Assembly: GCF_026339735.1 (NCBI RefSeq)
Contig: NZ_JAPEQG010000001.1
Location: forward strand, 6,076,001 to 6,140,000
From: Streptomyces sp. NBC_01669
Lineage (GTDB): Bacteria; Actinomycetota; Actinomycetes; Streptomycetales; Streptomycetaceae
Direction of reading: 5' to 3'
DNA length: 64,000 nt
The notes below the pieces were generated by a model. It did no database searches and was not told where the DNA came from. It was given only the letters and a program-made list of their open reading frames with translations. Within the stretch, counting starts at the first letter, position 1. Every line of letters begins with the position of its first letter. Position numbers and translations under genes: made by a program. Positions 60,869 through 64,000 of the stretch are shown piece after piece.

Positions 60869-61786
60869 ATGTCCGTACGCGAACTCGTCGTCCTCGGCAC
60901 CGCCAGCCAGGTCCCCACCCGACACCGCAACCACAACGGCTATCTGCTGCGCTGGGACGGCGAGGGCATCCTCTTCGACCCCGGCGAGGGCACCCAGCGC
61001 CAGATGCTGCGCGCCGGTGTCGCCGCGCACGACATCAACCGGATCTGCGTCACGCACTTCCACGGCGACCACTCCCTCGGCCTTGCCGGGGTGATCCAGC
61101 GCATCAATCTCGACCAGGTCCCGCACCCCGTGAGCGCGCACTACCCGGCGAGCGGGCAGCAGTACTTCGAGCGGCTGCGGTACGCGACCGCCTACCGCGA
61201 ATCCGTCGAGCTGACCGAGGCCCCGGTCGCGGCCGACGGGGTCCTCGCCGAGACCGCCGCATACACCCTGCACGCCCACCGGCTCTCCCACCCCGTCGAG
61301 TCGTACGGCTACCGCCTCGTCGAGCCCGACCGGCGGCGCATGCTGCCCGACCGGCTCGCCGAGCACGGGATCAGCGGGCCGGACGTCGGACGGATCCAGC
61401 GCGAGGGCTCGCTGGGCGGCGTCGGCCTGGACGACGTCTCCGAGCGCAGGCGCGGACAGCGCTTCGCGTTCATCATGGACACGAGGCTCTGCGACGGCGT
61501 GTACACGCTCGCCGAGGGGTGCGACCTGCTGGTCATCGAGTCGACCTTCCTCGACGAGGACGAACGGCTCGCCACCGACCACGGCCATCTCACCGCCGGA
61601 CAGGCGGCCCGGGTGGCCCGGGAGGCGGGCGTACGGCATCTCGTGCTGACGCACTTCTCGCAGCGGTACGGGGATCCGGATGTCTTCGCCACGCAGGCCC
61701 GCGCCGCCGGGTTCGAGGGTGAACTGACCATCGCCCAGGACCTGATCAGCGTTCCCGTCCCGAGCCGACATCAACAGCAGCAGTAG
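60869..61786 (+). CDS. rnz: Ribonuclease Z
   Basis: 305 aa MBL-fold endonuclease that trims tRNA 3' ends. LGTASQVPTRHRNHNGYLL, FDPGEGTQRQ, THFHGDHSLGL, MDTRLCDG and LTHFSQRYGD provide the RNase Z ligands and exosite. Relevant because the tRNA-Ala genes here do not encode CCA. Ends with a GluHisGln-rich run RHQQQQ. ATG 60869. The adenine deaminase gene follows after 12 nt. Confidence 0.93.
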   Translation: MSVRELVVLGTASQVPTRHRNHNGYLLRWDGEGILFDPGEGTQRQMLRAGVAAHDINRICVTHFHGDHSLGLAGVIQRINLDQVPHPVSAHYPASGQQYFERLRYATAYRESVELTEAPVAADGVLAETAAYTLHAHRLSHPVESYGYRLVEPDRRRMLPDRLAEHGISGPDVGRIQREGSLGGVGLDDVSERRRGQRFAFIMDTRLCDGVYTLAEGCDLLVIESTFLDEDERLATDHGHLTAGQAARVAREAGVRHLVLTHFSQRYGDPDVFATQARAAGFEGELTIAQDLISVPVPSRHQQQQ

Positions 61787-61798
61787 CAGGCAGCAAGA

Positions 61799-62806
61799 GT
61801 GAGCGAGCAACCCGTGCATCTCCCCAAGGCAGAACTCCACCTCCACATCGAAGGGACCCTCGAACCCGAGCTGGCCTTCGCCCTCGCCGAGCGCAATGGC
61901 GTGGAGCTGCCGTACGCGAACACCGAAGAGCTGCGCACCGCCTATCTCTTCGACGATCTGCAGTCCTTCCTGGACCTCTATTACGCGCTGATGGCCGTCC
62001 TGCGCACCGAGGAGGACTTCGAGCAGCTCGCCGACGCCTACCTCACCCGCGCGGCCGCCCAGGGCGTCCGCCACGCGGAGATCTTCTTCGACCCGCAGGC
62101 GCACACCGCCCGCGGTGTCCCGATCGGCACCGTGGTCGAAGGACTCGGCCGGGCGCTCGACCGCAGCGAGGAGACCCATGGCATCTCCACCCAGCTGATC
62201 ATGTGCTTCCTGCGCGACCAGTCCGCCGAATCGGCCCTGGAGACCCTCGACGCCGCGAAGCCGTACCTGCACCGGATCAGCGCCGTCGGCCTGGACTCGG
62301 CGGAGGTCGGGCATCCACCCGCGAAGTTCCGTGAGGTGTACGAGGCGGCCGGGGCGCTCGGGCTGCGGAAGGTCGCACACGCCGGAGAGGAGGGGCCGCC
62401 GGAGTACATCCGGGAGGCGCTCGACGTCCTCGGGGTCGAGCGCATCGACCACGGGCTGCGCTGCATGGAGGACCCGGACCTGGTGAAGCGGCTCGCAGCC
62501 GACCGGGTGCCGCTCACCCTCTGCCCGCTGTCCAACGTACGGCTGCGCGCCGTCGACACCCTGGAACAGCACCCGCTGCGGGCGATGCTGGACGCCGGGC
62601 TGCTCTGCACGGTGAACTCCGACGACCCCGCGTACTTCGGCGGATACGTCGGAGACACCTTCCATGCAGTCCACGAGGCGCTCGGACTGGAGCGTGAGCA
62701 GCTGCGCACGCTGGCCCGGAACTCCTTCGAGGCGGCCTTCCTCGACCACGACGAGGAGCGCAGGTCGCGCTACCTGTCGGAGGTCGAGGCGTACGCGTTC
62801 GACTGA
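61799..62806 (+). CDS. Adenine deaminase (adenosine-deaminase superfamily, PA0148/Aah1 type)
   Basis: 335 aa zinc hydrolase. LPKAELHLHIEGT gives the HxH zinc site, VAHAGEEGPPEYI, RIDHGLR and NSDDPAYFGGYV the remaining ligands and active site. Several blocks (FFDPQAHT.RG, AVGLDSAEVGHPPAKF, SDDPAYFGGY) resemble bacterial PA0148-like enzymes, which were shown to act on adenine rather than adenosine. So I prefer adenine deaminase, from sequence resemblance only. GTG 61799. Likely co-transcribed with rnz. Confidence 0.85.
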   Translation: MSEQPVHLPKAELHLHIEGTLEPELAFALAERNGVELPYANTEELRTAYLFDDLQSFLDLYYALMAVLRTEEDFEQLADAYLTRAAAQGVRHAEIFFDPQAHTARGVPIGTVVEGLGRALDRSEETHGISTQLIMCFLRDQSAESALETLDAAKPYLHRISAVGLDSAEVGHPPAKFREVYEAAGALGLRKVAHAGEEGPPEYIREALDVLGVERIDHGLRCMEDPDLVKRLAADRVPLTLCPLSNVRLRAVDTLEQHPLRAMLDAGLLCTVNSDDPAYFGGYVGDTFHAVHEALGLEREQLRTLARNSFEAAFLDHDEERRSRYLSEVEAYAFD

Positions 62807-62858
62807 GAGCCCGCCGGGTGACCTTCGTCCGCCCGATCAGAGGTCACCCGGCAGGCTC
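62807..62858. terminator. Bidirectional terminator overlapping the end of the MFS gene
   Basis: GAGCCCGCCGGGTGACCT / AGGTCACCCGGCAGGCTC, 18-bp stem (one mismatch) with a 16-nt loop. The left arm starts directly after the adenine deaminase stop; the right arm lies inside the last codons of the minus-strand MFS gene. Confidence 0.8.
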
Positions 62859-64000
62859 TGGCCGTCCGCGCCCGACGGACCGGCCGTCCGGAACGCGTTC
62901 CTGCCGAGGCGCCTGCGGCGCAGCGCGGGCATGCTGATCTCCGTGACGGCCTGTTCCGGCGCGCCCATCCTGGGCACCGCGCCGGACAGCGTGCCGGTGG
63001 TCGCGGCGAGCAGCGCCGCGGGGGCGCCGCCCCGGCGGCGGACGGAGCCGGGCACCAGCGGACGGCCGCCGGTGTGCAGCGCGACGGCCGTGACCGGGGC
63101 GGCGACCAGCAGGGTCACGGCGCCCAGGATCAGGCCCATCACCGGGTAGCCGGCCGTCTCGGACAGCACGCTGCCGAGGACCGGGCCGCAGGCCACGCCG
63201 ACGGACGACGCGGAGCCCGCGAGGACCGCCCAGCGGCCCCGTACGTCCAGGGACGCGGCCAGACCGATCAGATACGACAGGACCACCGGGTAGACGGTGT
63301 TCCACGTGATCTCGCCGGTGGCGAACGAGCCGAGTCCTGCGGCCGACGAGCTGAGCACGATGCTGCCCGCGATGATCACGGTGCCGAGACCGATCGGGAC
63401 GGCCCGGCCGAGTCTGGCGCCCAGCACTCCGGCGCCCATCACGCCGAGCAGGCCGGCGCCGAGCGCGGCGGCGAACACCGCGCCGATGGTGACCTCCGAG
63501 AGCCCGGCCTGGGACACGCCGATCCGGCTGCTGACCCCCCACAGGGCGTTCTGTGCCATCGACCAGACGAGCATGCCGCCCGCCAGCACCAGACCGGAGC
63601 GGCGGTGCGGCAGCCGGCCGCTCACCGGCGCCGTCGAACCGGTGGGTGCCGAGCCGCCGAGCCGCGCGGTGGCGGGCCAGACGAGCAGGGCGACCAGGGC
63701 GATCGAGGCGAACGGCAGCCGGTGGCCACCGCCCAGGTGAGGGATCGTCAGGTAGAGGGCGCCCGCGGTCGCGGAGACGCTCAGCAGGCCCAGGGACGAG
63801 GTCCGGTGCGGATCACGCTGTGCGGCGATACCGGCCGCGGCCACTGCCGTCGCCGTACCCGAGCCGAGCCCGCCGATCACCGCGCCCACGACCACGAGGG
63901 GCACGGAACCGGCCAGCGCGGCGCAACCGTAGCCCACCACGGCCAGGGCCAGTCCGGCCCGCGCCGGTCTCTGCGACCCGTACCGCTCGACCCGGCCCGC
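62837..64000 (-). CDS. MFS transporter, N-terminus beyond the window
   Basis: At least 387 aa, open at the window edge with no stop or start seen, so the first one or two transmembrane helices are missing. The first visible residues RVERYGSQRPARAG match the MFS motif A loop between helices 2 and 3. About ten further hydrophobic segments follow (for example LALAVVGYGCAALAGSVPLVV, VSRIGVSQAGLSEVTIGAVF). C-terminal tail is cytosolic and basic. Substrate unknown. Confidence 0.82.
   Translation of the reverse strand, partial: AGRVERYGSQRPARAGLALAVVGYGCAALAGSVPLVVVGAVIGGLGSGTATAVAAAGIAAQRDPHRTSSLGLLSVSATAGALYLTIPHLGGGHRLPFASIALVALLVWPATARLGGSAPTGSTAPVSGRLPHRRSGLVLAGGMLVWSMAQNALWGVSSRIGVSQAGLSEVTIGAVFAAALGAGLLGVMGAGVLGARLGRAVPIGLGTVIIAGSIVLSSSAAGLGSFATGEITWNTVYPVVLSYLIGLAASLDVRGRWAVLAGSASSVGVACGPVLGSVLSETAGYPVMGLILGAVTLLVAAPVTAVALHTGGRPLVPGSVRRRGGAPAALLAATTGTLSGAVPRMGAPEQAVTEISMPALRRRRLGRNAFRTAGPSGADGQSLPGDL

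Overview
The window is high-GC actinobacterial chromosome, almost certainly from a Streptomyces species. The evidence is strong third-position G/C bias with frequent GTG starts, near-absence of TTA codons, an hrcA-dnaJ pair behind a CIRCE element, a tricorn protease, a leuS attenuator, and a gene order (wall-polymer genes, proB, proA, membrane proteins, M48 protease, nadD, LCP protein, rsfS, leuS, comEA/comEC, holA, rpsT, lepA, hemW, hrcA, dnaJ, rsmE, tricorn) that I recall as conserved core order in S. coelicolor (about SCO2592 down to SCO2546). Those locus numbers come from memory and were not checked. The region is mainly conserved core. The most accessory-looking stretch lies between two identical tRNA-Ala genes (22.8-26.1 kb).

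Region 1 (0-12 kb) is a cell-wall glycopolymer locus. It holds a fused cytidylyltransferase/short-chain reductase expected to make CDP-ribitol, a membrane-anchored CDP-polyol phosphotransferase, two GT2 glycosyltransferases (one with a long C-terminal extension), a complete dTDP-L-rhamnose set (rmlA, rmlB, rmlD on +; rmlC on -), and a small SAM methyltransferase. Together they point to a rhamnose-decorated ribitol- or glycerol-phosphate teichoic acid.

Region 2 (12-22.6 kb) joins proline synthesis (proB, proA) to envelope proteins: two adjacent membrane proteins sharing a short N-terminal motif, a convergently overlapping M48 metalloprotease, two tiny membrane proteins, nadD, an LCP-family protein with a prion-like N-terminus and eroded LCP signature residues, rsfS, and a histidine phosphatase that appears to start at CTG.

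Region 3 (22.7-26.2 kb) has two identical tRNA-Ala(GGC) genes flanking a divergent MmyB-type regulator/DHA2 MFS efflux pair and a small CxxC protein. The efflux gene carries a TTA codon. Region 4 (26.2-29.1 kb) is a translationally coupled pair: a b-type membrane protein and a NuoF-like flavoprotein with a C-terminal ferredoxin domain.

Region 5 (29.3-42.6 kb) has leuS behind a Leu-codon leader peptide and attenuator, a coiled-coil membrane protein, a DegV protein, comEA-comEC, a PPOX protein, an arylamine N-acetyltransferase, a YceI fusion, holA and rpsT. Region 6 (42.8-52 kb) has lepA, an acyl-CoA ligase behind a palindromic site, a SpoIIE-type phosphatase with a TTA codon, hemW, a DUF3097 protein and an MBL hydrolase. 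Region 7 (52-64 kb) has CIRCE-hrcA-dnaJ, a nitronate monooxygenase-like gene coupled to rsmE, a secreted small protein, tricorn protease, a HIT protein, RNase Z, an adenine-deaminase-type enzyme and an MFS gene cut by the window edge.

A recurring feature is a TANNNT hexamer 6-8 nt before the start codon (proA, nadD, degV, tricorn, the leuS leader and others), which suggests many leaderless mRNAs. I saw no insertion sequence, prophage, CRISPR array or classical secondary-metabolite cluster.
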